A stretch of DNA of 64,000 bases from Acinetobacter sp. ANC 4470 (GCF_002135335.1 NZ_NEGC01000003.1:248001-312000); one strand, 5' to 3'. Counted from the first letter of the stretch, positions 33,965 through 43,856 are shown. The notes: a model not told the origin generated them from the sequence alone. Numbers and translations are program-made.

Positions 33965-34007
33965 GGAATCATTTCCAACTTAAAAACCATCTTAACATTG
34001 AAATAAT
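33965..34007 (+). promoter_or_regulatory. Putative Mor-dependent late promoter 5
   Basis: Dyad GGAATCATTTCC at 33965-33976, overlapping the tape-measure stop region by position +1; -10-like AATAAT at 34002-34007, 37 nt after the dyad start. The next ATG is 57 nt after the dyad. The expected start (~34014) lies inside the following hairpin. Confidence 0.75.
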
Positions 34008-34008
34008 G

Positions 34009-34033
34009 ACCTCACAGATAGTGGGGTTTTTTT
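34009..34033 (+). terminator. Terminator overlapping late promoter 5
   Basis: ACCTCAC pairs with GTGGGGT (one G-U) around AGATA, then seven T ending at the next ATG. It should stop readthrough from the tape measure while RNA starting near 34014 lacks the full left arm. Confidence 0.75.
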
Positions 34034-35221
34034 ATGGGCTGGGCAACTGAATTACATGATGCAAGTTTTCGAGGCGTACAGTTTGAATGTACGACGATCA
34101 GCGATTCCATGTCCAAAACTGTATCAATTCAGCAAGCACCATACTCTAACTATGCTTCAGTCGAAGATATGGGAAATGAACCGCGTCGTATTTCTATTCA
34201 AGCCATTTATGCGGGCAATGATTATTTAATTTGGTTGAATGCCCTTTTAGCAGCATTAGAAGAAAGTGGATCGGGGGAATTAATTCATCCGATCTTTGGG
34301 ATATGTAATGCTCAAGTCGTGAGCCACAATGTGAATCATGATGCTGATAATTATGATGCTTGTTTATTTACGATTGAATTTGTCATTGCACAGAGTCAGA
34401 AAAAACAACGCTTTATTCCAGTCAAAACACAGAATCTTATTCAACCTATCTATCTTGTTAAAAACCCTGCTTTAGCATTAAAACAAGCGTTAGAAAAATT
34501 AAAACTGAATGACAATAATGCCTTTTTTAACGTCATTAATAAAATCAGAACAGGCTTAGATACTGTACGTAATGTCATGGGGCTTGCCAAAAATACCATT
34601 GAAAATATTTTATCTCCAGACACCTGGGCAACTGGTTTAATTGATGACATTACTAAACTCGTCACTTTTGATACCAGTATTTCAGCTATTTCAAAATGGC
34701 GTGATGTGGTTAATCGTATTCAGCGTTTTGACCTACTATTTGATACGGATGATAGTCAGCCTGAACCAGAAGAATTAAAGCAATTATGGCGTGCAACACA
34801 AGTCGCATCAGTGATTGCAATCACTCAAAGTGTCGTTGCAACTGTACGCAATGAAATGGCACAAAATCAAGAAACCAGTTTTACTCCAGTTGAACTTGCA
34901 GTCATTCGTCAACAAAACCGTCAAACCTTGCAACAAGTAATCAATATTGAACGTGAGCAGATTGTTGAACTAGATGCTGTTAGTCAAATCCAAATCTATA
35001 AAGATGTTGCTGATCAAATCCATTTACAGATTCAAGAACTCATTGAAATCCATCCTCCGATTACAACTGCAAAAGTTGAAGTGCCCTGCACTTTACATTG
35101 GTTAGCGCATTATCTTTATGAAGATATGAATCGTGCCAGTGAAATACGTCGTTTAAATCCTGATTTGGTCAACCCAGCAGTACTTCGCCCTGGCATGGAA
35201 GTTACCGTCTATGCTCGATAA
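34034..35221 (+). CDS. DNA circularisation / tail protein (Mu N-like)
   Basis: 395 residues starting MGWATELHDASFRGVQFEC, the DNA_circ_N pattern of Mu gpN. Later parts are helical, with a C-terminal LysM-like segment (LYEDMNRASEIRRLNPDL...VLRPGMEVTVYA). N is a baseplate/tail component, and may enter the cell and protect DNA ends. The start abuts a terminator T-run without a clear ribosome binding site. It overlaps P by 11 nt. Confidence 0.9.
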   Translation: MGWATELHDASFRGVQFECTTISDSMSKTVSIQQAPYSNYASVEDMGNEPRRISIQAIYAGNDYLIWLNALLAALEESGSGELIHPIFGICNAQVVSHNVNHDADNYDACLFTIEFVIAQSQKKQRFIPVKTQNLIQPIYLVKNPALALKQALEKLKLNDNNAFFNVINKIRTGLDTVRNVMGLAKNTIENILSPDTWATGLIDDITKLVTFDTSISAISKWRDVVNRIQRFDLLFDTDDSQPEPEELKQLWRATQVASVIAITQSVVATVRNEMAQNQETSFTPVELAVIRQQNRQTLQQVINIEREQIVELDAVSQIQIYKDVADQIHLQIQELIEIHPPITTAKVEVPCTLHWLAHYLYEDMNRASEIRRLNPDLVNPAVLRPGMEVTVYAR

Positions 35222-36305
35222 TCAAAATAATGCTATTCGCCTTGTGATCGCTGGTTATGAAATTAATAACTGGGACAATGCCTCGGTTGATAGTGCAATT
35301 GATACACCGTCAGAGGGATGGAGCTTTAGTCTATTTAGTAAAGATGATTTAACAATTCCTGATGAAATTAAATCAGGTGCAAAAATTCAGGCATTTTATG
35401 GTGATGAACTTATTCTGACCAGTATTGCAGATGCCGTTGAAGAAGGCTGTGACCGTTCTGGTTATGCACTCAAAATTTCAGGTCGTGATTTAGTTGGTCA
35501 ACTAATTGATTGCTCAGTACCTATTTTTAATGGTCGTCAAATCAACCTTGAAGAACTAATCAATAAATATGTGTTGTCAGGTGATTTAAGTAATTTATTT
35601 CACGATGTACGTATTCAAAATAATAGCTGGTTAAAGAATAAAGTTTCAGTTGAACCAGGCGAATCTCTGTGGGATGCCATCGTTAAAGCAGCTCAAGTGA
35701 CTGGTCAACATGTATGGCTTGAACCTGATGGTACTTTGGTGGTTGGTGATCCCTTTGCCAATGCTTATCAAGTTAAAACCTCGTTACAACTGCATAAACG
35801 CAGCAATACAAATAATGTCCTTGATGCTAAATATACTGAAGACATTTCTAACGTTTTTTCAGATATTAAAATTCTAAGCCAAGATGGTAAAGGTCAGCAT
35901 ATTTTATCGGGTATCTCTGCAAGTACTCAATACACACATAAGCGTTTAAAAATCATTTCTATGTCAGATGTGGAAACAAAAGCTGAAGCAGACACTGCAA
36001 TCCAAAAAATAGAAAAAGATAACAATCTGCAAGCTTATGCCATGACTGCAAATGTGGTCGGTTGGTCTATAGACAATAAAGTTTGGTCCACAGGTTGGCA
36101 TTTAAATTTTCAGAGTAATCGACTGGTTCGTGCAACTGCAAAATGGGCTGTCACGGGACGCACGCTTACGCTTTCACGTTCTAACGGTAAACAAACATTA
36201 TTAAAGCTAAACCGTCAGGGTGATTGGGCGCAACCCCTTTTATATAAAGATCCACAGGCTAAAACAACTAAAAAAGCAGTTGTGAAAAAAGGAGCGAAAA
36301 AGTGA
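35211..36305 (+). CDS. Baseplate hub protein (Mu P-like)
   Basis: 364 residues matching Mu gp44/P: NAIRLVIAGYEINNWDNAS, then GYALKISGRDLVGQLIDCS and WLKNKVSVEPGESLWDAI. This is the gp27-like hub joined to the tail tube. It ends in a Lys-rich tail (KKAVVKKGAKK). Its stop overlaps the spike gene start (GTGA). Confidence 0.92.
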   Translation: MLDNQNNAIRLVIAGYEINNWDNASVDSAIDTPSEGWSFSLFSKDDLTIPDEIKSGAKIQAFYGDELILTSIADAVEEGCDRSGYALKISGRDLVGQLIDCSVPIFNGRQINLEELINKYVLSGDLSNLFHDVRIQNNSWLKNKVSVEPGESLWDAIVKAAQVTGQHVWLEPDGTLVVGDPFANAYQVKTSLQLHKRSNTNNVLDAKYTEDISNVFSDIKILSQDGKGQHILSGISASTQYTHKRLKIISMSDVETKAEADTAIQKIEKDNNLQAYAMTANVVGWSIDNKVWSTGWHLNFQSNRLVRATAKWAVTGRTLTLSRSNGKQTLLKLNRQGDWAQPLLYKDPQAKTTKKAVVKKGAKK

Positions 36306-36787
36306 TTGAAGCCGTTCAGCGCCAAATACAAAAAGGTCTAGGTCAAATTAGACAAACGTTCCTGGGCATCGTCGCGCGTGGCGGTTCAAAGATGCTTCAG
36401 TTCACTGGTTTTGCTGATGAAGTCATGGATGAAGTTGAGCTGATTCAACACGTTGGTTTTAGTTCTTTTGTTCCTAAAGATGCGCGTGTTGTGGTGATTC
36501 CATTGCAAGGTAAAACGTCAAAATCAGTGGTTATCGCTACTTCAGGCGGTGCAATTGTTATTGATGTTCAAGAAGGTGAAACCTGCATTTATGACCAATT
36601 CGGTCATTCAGTTTGGCTGAAGGAAGACGGTACGCATATCAAAGGCGGTGATCTGTTTGTTGAAGACGGCAACCTGTACGTACTAAATGGCGATGTCATT
36701 GATCAAAAAGGCTCTATGCAAGAAATGCGTGACATTTACAACGAACATAACAATGGCAATACACCGCCTCCTAATCAGAAAATGTAG
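36302..36787 (+). CDS. Baseplate assembly protein V / spike (Mu gp45-like)
   Basis: 161 residues from GTG 36302 with AAGGAG seven bases upstream. N-terminal OB-like part, then a beta-rich repeat region (GGAIVIDVQEGETCIYDQFG, HSVWLKEDG, FVEDGNLYVLNGDV) that forms the trimeric puncturing needle in Mu. Family assignment firm. Confidence 0.92.
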   Translation: MIEAVQRQIQKGLGQIRQTFLGIVARGGSKMLQFTGFADEVMDEVELIQHVGFSSFVPKDARVVVIPLQGKTSKSVVIATSGGAIVIDVQEGETCIYDQFGHSVWLKEDGTHIKGGDLFVEDGNLYVLNGDVIDQKGSMQEMRDIYNEHNNGNTPPPNQKM

Positions 36788-36795
36788 GTGATGAC

Positions 36796-37158
36796 ATGGC
36801 AACGATTAATTTAGAAACCAAAGATTATGTGCTGCTCAGCCTTGATGCTGCATTTATTAATGATGATGTGCAGTGTGTTTGCCAGCGGTTAGGTATTCAC
36901 CGCGGTAAATTCTGGGCTAATCCAAATTTAGGCAGTCGTTTATATCTATTAAAACGTTCAAAGGATTTAACTCGTAATGTCTTACTTGCAAAACAATATG
37001 CAGAGGAAGCACTTAACGATTTAGTACCAGGGCGTTTTGACTCAATTGTTGTCAGTGCAAAACAATCAGAAAGAAGCCGAATTGATTTAATTGTTGCTGC
37101 CACCCGTTTAACAGGCGAAATCCAAAAAATTCTTTATTTTGTTCCCGTAGGTGGTTGA
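36796..37158 (+). CDS. Baseplate wedge protein (Mu gp46-like)
   Basis: 120 residues, GP46/gp25-like: HRGKFWANPNLGSRLY and RNVLLAKQYAEEALNDLVP. It connects hub and wedge in the baseplate. It sits between spike and J, as in Mu. Confidence 0.92.
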   Translation: MATINLETKDYVLLSLDAAFINDDVQCVCQRLGIHRGKFWANPNLGSRLYLLKRSKDLTRNVLLAKQYAEEALNDLVPGRFDSIVVSAKQSERSRIDLIVAATRLTGEIQKILYFVPVGG

Positions 37159-37159
37159 T

Positions 37160-38206
37160 GTGGCTTATTCAGTTAAAACATTTGCTCAGATTCGCAATCT
37201 GATTATTCAAGAGATCAGAAATGCTACAGGTTTAACTATTTCTGATGATTCTGATGCTGGCATTCGCGCTGATGGTACAGCTTCAATTGTTGAAGGTTTA
37301 TATCATCATCAAGTTTATATACAGAAACAGCTTTTTATTGCCACTGCTGATGAACCATTTCTTTATGTTCATGCTGAAGAACTGGGCCGCCCACGCCTAG
37401 GTGGAACACAAGCATCAGGTACAGTTATAGTAAATTCTAATGTTGCTTTGACAGTCACTGCTGGCAGTAAGCTAACTGATGGTAAATCACATTATTGGCT
37501 TGTAGTAAATGACACTGATTTATTAGCTAATACGCCAATATCTATAGATGTTGTTGCAGATCGGATTGGTGCAAGCTGGAATTTCACAGGTACTTTACTA
37601 TGGGTTAGCCCTCCAGCTGGACTTAATGGTACTGCAAGTGATGTGTCTATTGGTGGTGGTACAGATGGAGAGGAGTTAGAGAGTTGGCGTGCACGCTTAC
37701 TTGAACAAAAGCAGCTTGGTTTGTCGCGTGACCGCTCAGAAGACTTGATTGCTGTCATTAAAACCATTCCAAACATTAAGGATGTTTATCCTTATCCTAA
37801 GCGACGAGGCTTAGGCTCACTTGATGTAGCAATTACTGCTATTGGCAATCCCCCCACGTTGCCTAGTGGAGCATTAATTGCTTCAGCTCAACTGGTTTTA
37901 GATACATATGCAGGGTTTTGGGCTGATTGCAAAGTCTACGCACCTACAGAGCTACTTGTGCCTGTAAGTGCTTTAATTTCTGGAAATGCTGAACTTGAAA
38001 CAATTAGACAAGTCATACGAGATTATTTCGCAGAAATTGGCCCAGTAGAACCTTATCAGGCTGCGATTCTGACAGCCCGTATTGTTGCCGTTGCAGGTGT
38101 TACAGATGTTGTTCTTACACCTTCCGCCAATGTTGTACCGACGGTTAATCCATTTCATACCTATTGGTTACGTCTAGGTACATTGTCTGTGAGTGCCGCA
38201 CAATGA
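37160..38206 (+). CDS. Baseplate protein J (Mu gp47-like)
   Basis: 348 residues from GTG 37160, chosen because AGGTGG lies eight bases upstream; GTG 37151 is an alternative. Landmarks: ATADEPFLYVHAEELGRPR, GGGTDGEELESWRARLLEQ and IPNIKDVYPYPKRRG. J is the main wedge protein. ATGA overlap with the gp48-like gene. Confidence 0.93.
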   Translation: MAYSVKTFAQIRNLIIQEIRNATGLTISDDSDAGIRADGTASIVEGLYHHQVYIQKQLFIATADEPFLYVHAEELGRPRLGGTQASGTVIVNSNVALTVTAGSKLTDGKSHYWLVVNDTDLLANTPISIDVVADRIGASWNFTGTLLWVSPPAGLNGTASDVSIGGGTDGEELESWRARLLEQKQLGLSRDRSEDLIAVIKTIPNIKDVYPYPKRRGLGSLDVAITAIGNPPTLPSGALIASAQLVLDTYAGFWADCKVYAPTELLVPVSALISGNAELETIRQVIRDYFAEIGPVEPYQAAILTARIVAVAGVTDVVLTPSANVVPTVNPFHTYWLRLGTLSVSAAQ

Positions 38207-38736
38207 CTCTAGAAGCAACAACTCAACTTTATGAAATGGTTTTACGTCAATTGTTGCCCACTGGTGGGTATGACCAAGCCCCAAATACGAATATTTCAGA
38301 TGACATTAAAGGTCACGCAAAAGCTTTGGCTCAAACTGATCTTGATGCAAAAAGGCTTTTAAATGTTTTGGAAACAATTCCAGTCGAGTTGCTTGAAGAA
38401 TATGAGCGAGAATATGGTTTACCACTTAAATGCACAACAAACCTTGCTCAAACAGTAGAAGAGCGGCTTGAAATTGTGAATTGGATTAGAAACACAAAGA
38501 ACGTTCTTAATACTGATTATATCAAGCAGCTTCTAGTAATTTTTAATGTGAATTTGATTGAGCTAGTGACTTATAAACCAATGTTGTGCACTGCACCTTG
38601 CGACGTTCCAGTGAATACAGAGCAGCTGCGCTATAAAGTCAAACTAAAGCTGCAAAGCCCTGTGAATGCAGATATCAACTGCCTTATCAAAAATTATTTA
38701 CCAGCTTACCTACGCTATGATATTGAGGTGATTTAA
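38203..38736 (+). CDS. Tail protein gp48/YmfQ-like
   Basis: 177 residues from ATG 38203 (ATGA overlap with J). DUF2313/YmfQ pattern: YEMVLRQLLPTGGYD, ETIPVELLEEYEREYGLPL, AQTVEERLEIV. It is the wedge component that attaches fibres in Mu. One-base overlap with the fibre gene. Confidence 0.9.
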   Translation: MTLEATTQLYEMVLRQLLPTGGYDQAPNTNISDDIKGHAKALAQTDLDAKRLLNVLETIPVELLEEYEREYGLPLKCTTNLAQTVEERLEIVNWIRNTKNVLNTDYIKQLLVIFNVNLIELVTYKPMLCTAPCDVPVNTEQLRYKVKLKLQSPVNADINCLIKNYLPAYLRYDIEVI

Positions 38737-39404
38737 TGAAACGAATTGATACGGTAAACGCCCGACCAGATATAAATGGGGATGGTAAAACTGGCTTTCA
38801 TGATAATGCTGATATTTCTGGGCAAGATGCGACGTATATAGATCCTTCGTGGTGCAACAGTCTTCAAGAAGAAATTGCTAACGCAATTGAAGGCTTTGGT
38901 ACAGAGTTAAATCCTAATGCTAAAAATCAACTTTACATTGTTTTAAAAGCATTAGCGGATGATATTGCTGATTTAAAACAAGATGTAAAAGTCGGTAATC
39001 TGTTCTTAACTATGCAAAATTTTGCCGATTCTGAGGCTGTAGCTGCATATAAAGGTTACGGTACTTGGCAAAGCGTTGGTGATGGTCACGCACTTGTAAC
39101 AAAGGCTTCTGCTGCAAATGCACAAGCACCTTCTTTCATGAAAACCATCGGTCAAGATGGTGGTGAATATAAACATCAATTAACCACGGATGAGTTACCA
39201 GTATTTAAACTTAATTTCGAAACTGGTTGGCCCGCTGGTGGATCTCCGCCTGATTCAACATACTTAGGTGGTTGGAATGGTTTTTCTAATGATGAAGCTC
39301 AAGATGGTTTATTTAGACAAAATACATCATCTATCGGTAATGATGACCCGTTCGATGTTGTACAACCATCTATTACGATCGGTGTTTGGGAACGTTTGAC
39401 ATGA
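38736..39404 (+). CDS. Tail fibre-like protein 1
   Basis: 222 residues. The N-terminus MKRIDTVNARPDINGDGKTG with SWCNSLQEEIANAIE is seen in short fibre proteins of Acinetobacter prophages. The C-terminus VVQPSITIGVWERLT resembles a collar or fibre-tip ending. Likely a structural fibre or adhesin part. ATGA coupling to the next gene. Confidence 0.75.
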   Translation: MKRIDTVNARPDINGDGKTGFHDNADISGQDATYIDPSWCNSLQEEIANAIEGFGTELNPNAKNQLYIVLKALADDIADLKQDVKVGNLFLTMQNFADSEAVAAYKGYGTWQSVGDGHALVTKASAANAQAPSFMKTIGQDGGEYKHQLTTDELPVFKLNFETGWPAGGSPPDSTYLGGWNGFSNDEAQDGLFRQNTSSIGNDDPFDVVQPSITIGVWERLT

Positions 39405-39733
39405 ATAATGCGTATATCAAAATTGGCGACAGTTTTGCAGTCCCGATTCAGTTTTATGATACTGAGCAAGATGTCGGCATGATGATTACTAATGATATGA
39501 ACATAACAGCTCAAATCGTCAATTCATCAAACGAAGTTATTGCTTCGCCAAGCATCACTGTATATCCAGATCAAGTTATAGATGCAGGTTTTATATTGTT
39601 AGAAGTACCAGCATCATTGACTCGGTTGTGGAAGGTTGGTACAGCACAGCTTGATATAAAACTAGAAATCGATGGCAACGTGCGGCACTCTCAAAATATT
39701 CAGTTCCGTATTGAGCGGAGCATTACACAATGA
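39401..39733 (+). CDS. Small beta-rich tail-tip protein
   Basis: 110 residues from ATG 39401. It reads as a beta-sandwich (IKIGDSFAVPIQFYDTEQDV, then LDIKLEIDGNVRHSQNIQFR) similar to the N-terminal domain of BppU-type baseplate proteins. It lies between two fibre genes with ATGA overlaps. Exact role unknown. Confidence 0.65.
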   Translation: MNNAYIKIGDSFAVPIQFYDTEQDVGMMITNDMNITAQIVNSSNEVIASPSITVYPDQVIDAGFILLEVPASLTRLWKVGTAQLDIKLEIDGNVRHSQNIQFRIERSITQ

Positions 39734-40755
39734 GCAATATCGCATTAAAAGTATTCTGGTCTAATAATCCAATGCCTGTAGATCAGAAAATAAAACAATC
39801 AGAAATTGTGATCAATACCCCCTTTGGCGTAATGATTGCCCATCCAAATCAACCCGTTAAATCTGTTAATAATAAAACTGGTGAGATTGTCTTAAATGCT
39901 GCTGATGTTAATGCAGATGTATTTGGCTCAGCTGTTGCAGTAAATGATGCTTTAGAACCGAAAATTCAAAATCTCTCAGAAAATAAACTTGATAAAGTCG
40001 ATTATGTTCAGCACTTCAGAGGCCTATTTAGTAGCTACATCTCACTTAATGAGGCATTACCTGTCGCACTAGATGGTGACTATGCTCACATTGACTCTGG
40101 CAGTGGTTTTGATCGGATGTCAGCTATTTGGGATAGCAATGATTCAAAGTGGATCGTTAATGCTGTGAATGTTGGAACAAATTCGGATGAAATACCTGAA
40201 GGAGCAATCAATCTATATTTTAAAGGTGAACGTGTAAGACAGACACCTTTAACAGGCTTGACAGCACAACAGCCATCACCTGTTGTTTCTACTGATACGC
40301 TATTAAATTCTATAGCTAAACTACAAGCTCAGATTGATAATCCGCCCAAAATCAAATGGATGACGATTCATGAAATATCTGATGTTGTTTTTTCAGGAAT
40401 AACTTATGAGCAATATGGAGATTCAGCTTTAAAATTCGCAGTTATTGGCGGTATATTGTTTGCAACGGGAAGGTTTTATTTAAGTGTAATAAGTAGTTCT
40501 TCTAATGTCTTATGTTCTTTGAAGCCAAAATATAAAGTCATGAATTCATTTGGTTCAAATGGTAATAATCTTATTGATGTAAACGTCTATTCAACTTTCT
40601 CAGGTTTAGCTCAAAGAGTTTATATATCCAATCCAACAGCAGTAAGCATACTTACAATTGCAGACACACTCACTGTTCAACAGCAAATACGTGCAGATAT
40701 GGGTACGAATGAATATGTAATATCTGGAAACTTTGGAAAGGTTTTACAGTATTGA
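39730..40755 (+). CDS. Tail fibre-like protein 2, putative receptor-binding protein
   Basis: 341 residues, last gene of the phage. It has PVKSVNNKTGEIVLNAADV, a common fibre repeat, then KLDKVDYVQHFRGLF and a variable Ser/Asn-rich beta C-terminus. Its place before the right end matches Mu fibre genes. No invertible segment or alternative C-terminus is visible, so host range appears fixed. The C-terminal half is more AT-rich than the rest. Confidence 0.75.
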   Translation: MSNIALKVFWSNNPMPVDQKIKQSEIVINTPFGVMIAHPNQPVKSVNNKTGEIVLNAADVNADVFGSAVAVNDALEPKIQNLSENKLDKVDYVQHFRGLFSSYISLNEALPVALDGDYAHIDSGSGFDRMSAIWDSNDSKWIVNAVNVGTNSDEIPEGAINLYFKGERVRQTPLTGLTAQQPSPVVSTDTLLNSIAKLQAQIDNPPKIKWMTIHEISDVVFSGITYEQYGDSALKFAVIGGILFATGRFYLSVISSSSNVLCSLKPKYKVMNSFGSNGNNLIDVNVYSTFSGLAQRVYISNPTAVSILTIADTLTVQQQIRADMGTNEYVISGNFGKVLQY

Positions 40756-40807
40756 TGAAATATGGTGTATTTATTTTAGATTACGAGCTATACCGTTAGA
40801 AATTATT

Positions 40808-40881
40808 TAGTGCAGAATAACTGCAAATTATTTAGTGCAGAATGAAAAACAAAATAGTGCAAAATAAGCCGAAAACTTACA
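40808..40881 (-). repeat. Prophage right end: terminal inverted repeat and three transposase-type subsites
   Basis: Sites inverted relative to the left end: R3 TAGTGCAGAATA 40808-40819, R2 TAGTGCAGAATG 40833-40844, R1 TAGTGCAAAATA 40855-40866. Spacings of 22 (R1-R2) and 25 (R2-R3) copy the tandem right end of Mu. R1 lies 15 bases from the terminal ACA. The 52 bases before R3 hold no gene. Confidence 0.9.
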
Positions 40882-40886
40882 CAATC
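40882..40886. repeat. Target-site duplication CAATC, right copy
   Basis: Directly follows the prophage end and repeats 6352-6356. Confidence 0.93.
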
Positions 40887-40903
40887 ATACTTTATCGACC
40901 GAC

Positions 40904-40937
40904 AAAAAAAGAGACCATGCTGAGAGCATGGTCTTTT
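40904..40937 (-). terminator. Terminator of the first tRNA-Met gene
   Basis: On the minus strand GACCATGC...GCATGGTC forms a hairpin followed by a T-run (seven A on the + strand at 40904-40910). Confidence 0.88.
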
Positions 40938-40941
40938 AAAA

Positions 40942-41018
40942 TGGTGGCTATGACGGGATTTGAACCTGTGACCCCAGCATTATGAGTGCTGTGCTCTAAC
41001 CAGCTGAGCTACATAGCC
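40942..41018 (-). tRNA. tRNA-Met (CAT), elongator
   Basis: 77-nt cloverleaf with encoded CCA: GGCTATG acceptor, CTCATAA anticodon loop, GGTTCAAATCC T-arm. The sequence follows elongator tRNA-Met rather than tRNA-Ile2. The anticodon stem is CAGCA/TGCTG, against CCGCA/TGCGG in the second copy. Confidence 0.95.
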
Positions 41019-41196
41019 GTAAACTATGCGCGCATTATCTGAATTTACACGAGTAGCGTCAAGCCCTTTGTTTTTCAAGTGTTCAGACTTTAAACAATTT
41101 AAAAGCTTTTAGTTAAAATTCAAACAACCCCCTCTTTTATTTATGTTATTTTTCACAATAGCTTCCCAATTAAAAACCGAACAAAACAGAGAAAAT

Positions 41197-41604
41197 ATGA
41201 ATCCATTCAAATTAGTATGTGTAAGCTTAATCACCATTATCGGCTCAGGTTGCCAAGTCATCTCACCTATATTCGTAGACTATAATGGTGTTCGAATGGA
41301 TGTTGCCAAATGGATCAACAACCATCAACTTCTCAGCATGCAACAAAAGCGCAGTTTAGTGCAGCTAAGCAAGGCACAGCAAAAGCTATATAAAATTGAA
41401 AACAAACAGGAAGAACAAAGAATTCAAATTATTAAAGAAAATATGATTGCCATGCACTGCGCCCAACCATACATCACTGAGCATAAAATCAAGCAATTAC
41501 AGAACCAAATTTTTGATCATGCTGAAAAACAGCATATTTTAGATTTCTACAATCAACAACGTCAAAAAATTAAAATCGATTTAGATTCAGCACAATGTGA
41601 ATAG
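41197..41604 (+). CDS. Putative small lipoprotein
   Basis: 135 residues from ATG 41197. An N-terminal hydrophobic signal (LVCVSLITIIGSGC) ends in a lipobox-like GSGC with Cys at 19, slightly off consensus. The mature part is helical with coiled-coil character and two cysteines. No family recognised. It lies between two tRNA genes on the opposite strand. An in-frame upstream ATG at 41143 would bury the signal. Confidence 0.6.
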   Translation: MNPFKLVCVSLITIIGSGCQVISPIFVDYNGVRMDVAKWINNHQLLSMQQKRSLVQLSKAQQKLYKIENKQEEQRIQIIKENMIAMHCAQPYITEHKIKQLQNQIFDHAEKQHILDFYNQQRQKIKIDLDSAQCE

Positions 41605-41847
41605 TCCGTTAAAAAAAATCATCTTATGATGATGGCTTTATTTAACTCACTTTACACTCAACTAAAAACCCTAAGAACTCAACTTATACCTTGACATGTA
41701 TTATTTAAAAACAATGTTTATTACTACACTCTCTACACAGCAATACCATCATTAGCTGCTGCATGTTAAAACACGTTTAAATGTTAGTTTTTAATTTCCC
41801 TATACAATTTTTAAATAAATTAGGCTCATTTGTTAAATTTTAAGCAT

Positions 41848-41879
41848 AAAAAAAGACCACGCTTTTAGAAGCGTGGTCT
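41848..41879 (-). terminator. Terminator of the second tRNA-Met gene
   Basis: On the minus strand AGACCACGCTT pairs with AAGCGTGGTCT around a four-base loop, followed by a T-run. Confidence 0.9.
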
Positions 41880-41886
41880 ATGAAAA

Positions 41887-41963
41887 TGGTGGCTATGACG
41901 GGATTTGAACCTGTGACCCCCGCATTATGAGTGCGGTGCTCTAACCAACTGAGCTACATAGCC
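41887..41963 (-). tRNA. tRNA-Met (CAT), elongator, second copy
   Basis: 77 nt with CCA. It differs from the first copy by a C-G for A-T exchange in the anticodon stem and one D-loop base, so the fold is kept by compensation. Anticodon loop CTCATAA. Confidence 0.95.
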
Positions 41964-42035
41964 AAAACTGTGCGCATATTATCTATTTCAAACAACTTTC
42001 TGTCAAGAAATATCACACAATAATTGTAAAAAATT

Positions 42036-42439
<404 letters not shown>

Positions 42440-42443
42440 AGCA

Positions 42444-43293
<850 letters not shown>

Positions 43294-43342
43294 TTAGAGC
43301 CAGTTTGAGGCAAAATATGCTTAATCTTGGAATATTAGTATT

Positions 43343-43819
43343 ATGTCGAAATCAATCGTAGTTAAAAAAAATAATAGTGGCACTATTGCGCAGAATAAAC
43401 GCGCTCGCCATGATTATTTTATTGAAGAGAAATTCGAAGCTGGTCTTTCATTACAAGGCTGGGAAGTGAAGTCTTTACGCGCTGGACGTATGACCATTAC
43501 TGAAAGCTATATTCTTTTTAGAGACAACGAAGCATTTTTGTTTGGGGCTCAAATCCAACCACTACTCTCTGCATCCACGCATGTAGTTCCTGAAGCGACT
43601 CGCACACGTAAGCTACTGCTTTCACGTCGTGAACTTGAAAAGTTGATGGGTGCAGTCAATCAAAAAGGTTATTCATGCGTACCACTAGCGTGTTATTGGA
43701 AAGGTCGTTTAGCCAAAATTGAAATTGCACTGGTTAAAGGTAAACAAATGCATGATAAACGTGCCACAGAAAAAGATCGTGACTGGCAACGTGATAAAGC
43801 ACGAATTTTTCATAAGTAA
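43343..43819 (+). CDS. smpB: SsrA-binding protein SmpB
   Basis: 158 residues: [31 protein letters not shown], and the C-terminal [19 protein letters not shown] tail that enters the ribosome. It delivers tmRNA to stalled ribosomes. It diverges from coaD; a bidirectional terminator follows. Confidence 0.97.
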   Translation: MSKSIVVKKNNSGTIAQNKRARHDYFIEEKFEAGLSLQGWEVKSLRAGRMTITESYILFRDNEAFLFGAQIQPLLSASTHVVPEATRTRKLLLSRRELEKLMGAVNQKGYSCVPLACYWKGRLAKIEIALVKGKQMHDKRATEKDRDWQRDKARIFHK

Positions 43820-43826
43820 AACGTAA

Positions 43827-43853
43827 AAAAACCTCCAATTGGAGGTTTTTTTA
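43827..43853. terminator. Bidirectional terminator between smpB and the flavodoxin-like gene
   Basis: AACCTCC-AATT-GGAGGTT with A-run before and T-run after; works on both converging strands. Confidence 0.9.
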
Positions 43854-43856
43854 ATC

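Larger units (their letters stand above)
6357..40881 (+). mobile_element. Complete Mu-like transposable prophage (34,525 bp)
   Basis: The ends are 27-bp imperfect inverted repeats (6357-6383 and 40855-40881) starting TGT and finishing in TATT(C/T)TGCACTA, flanked by CAATC duplications. Inside are a repressor, Ner, transposase A and ATPase B, GemA, Mor, an M15 peptidase, terminases, DUF935 portal, F, G, protease/scaffold, Mu-type capsid, and gp36-gp48-like tail and baseplate genes, all in Mu order. No mom-type DNA modification gene and no invertible fibre segment are visible. The transposition and head genes look intact. The sheath reading frame is interrupted, which may or may not impair virion formation. 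Confidence 0.97.
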
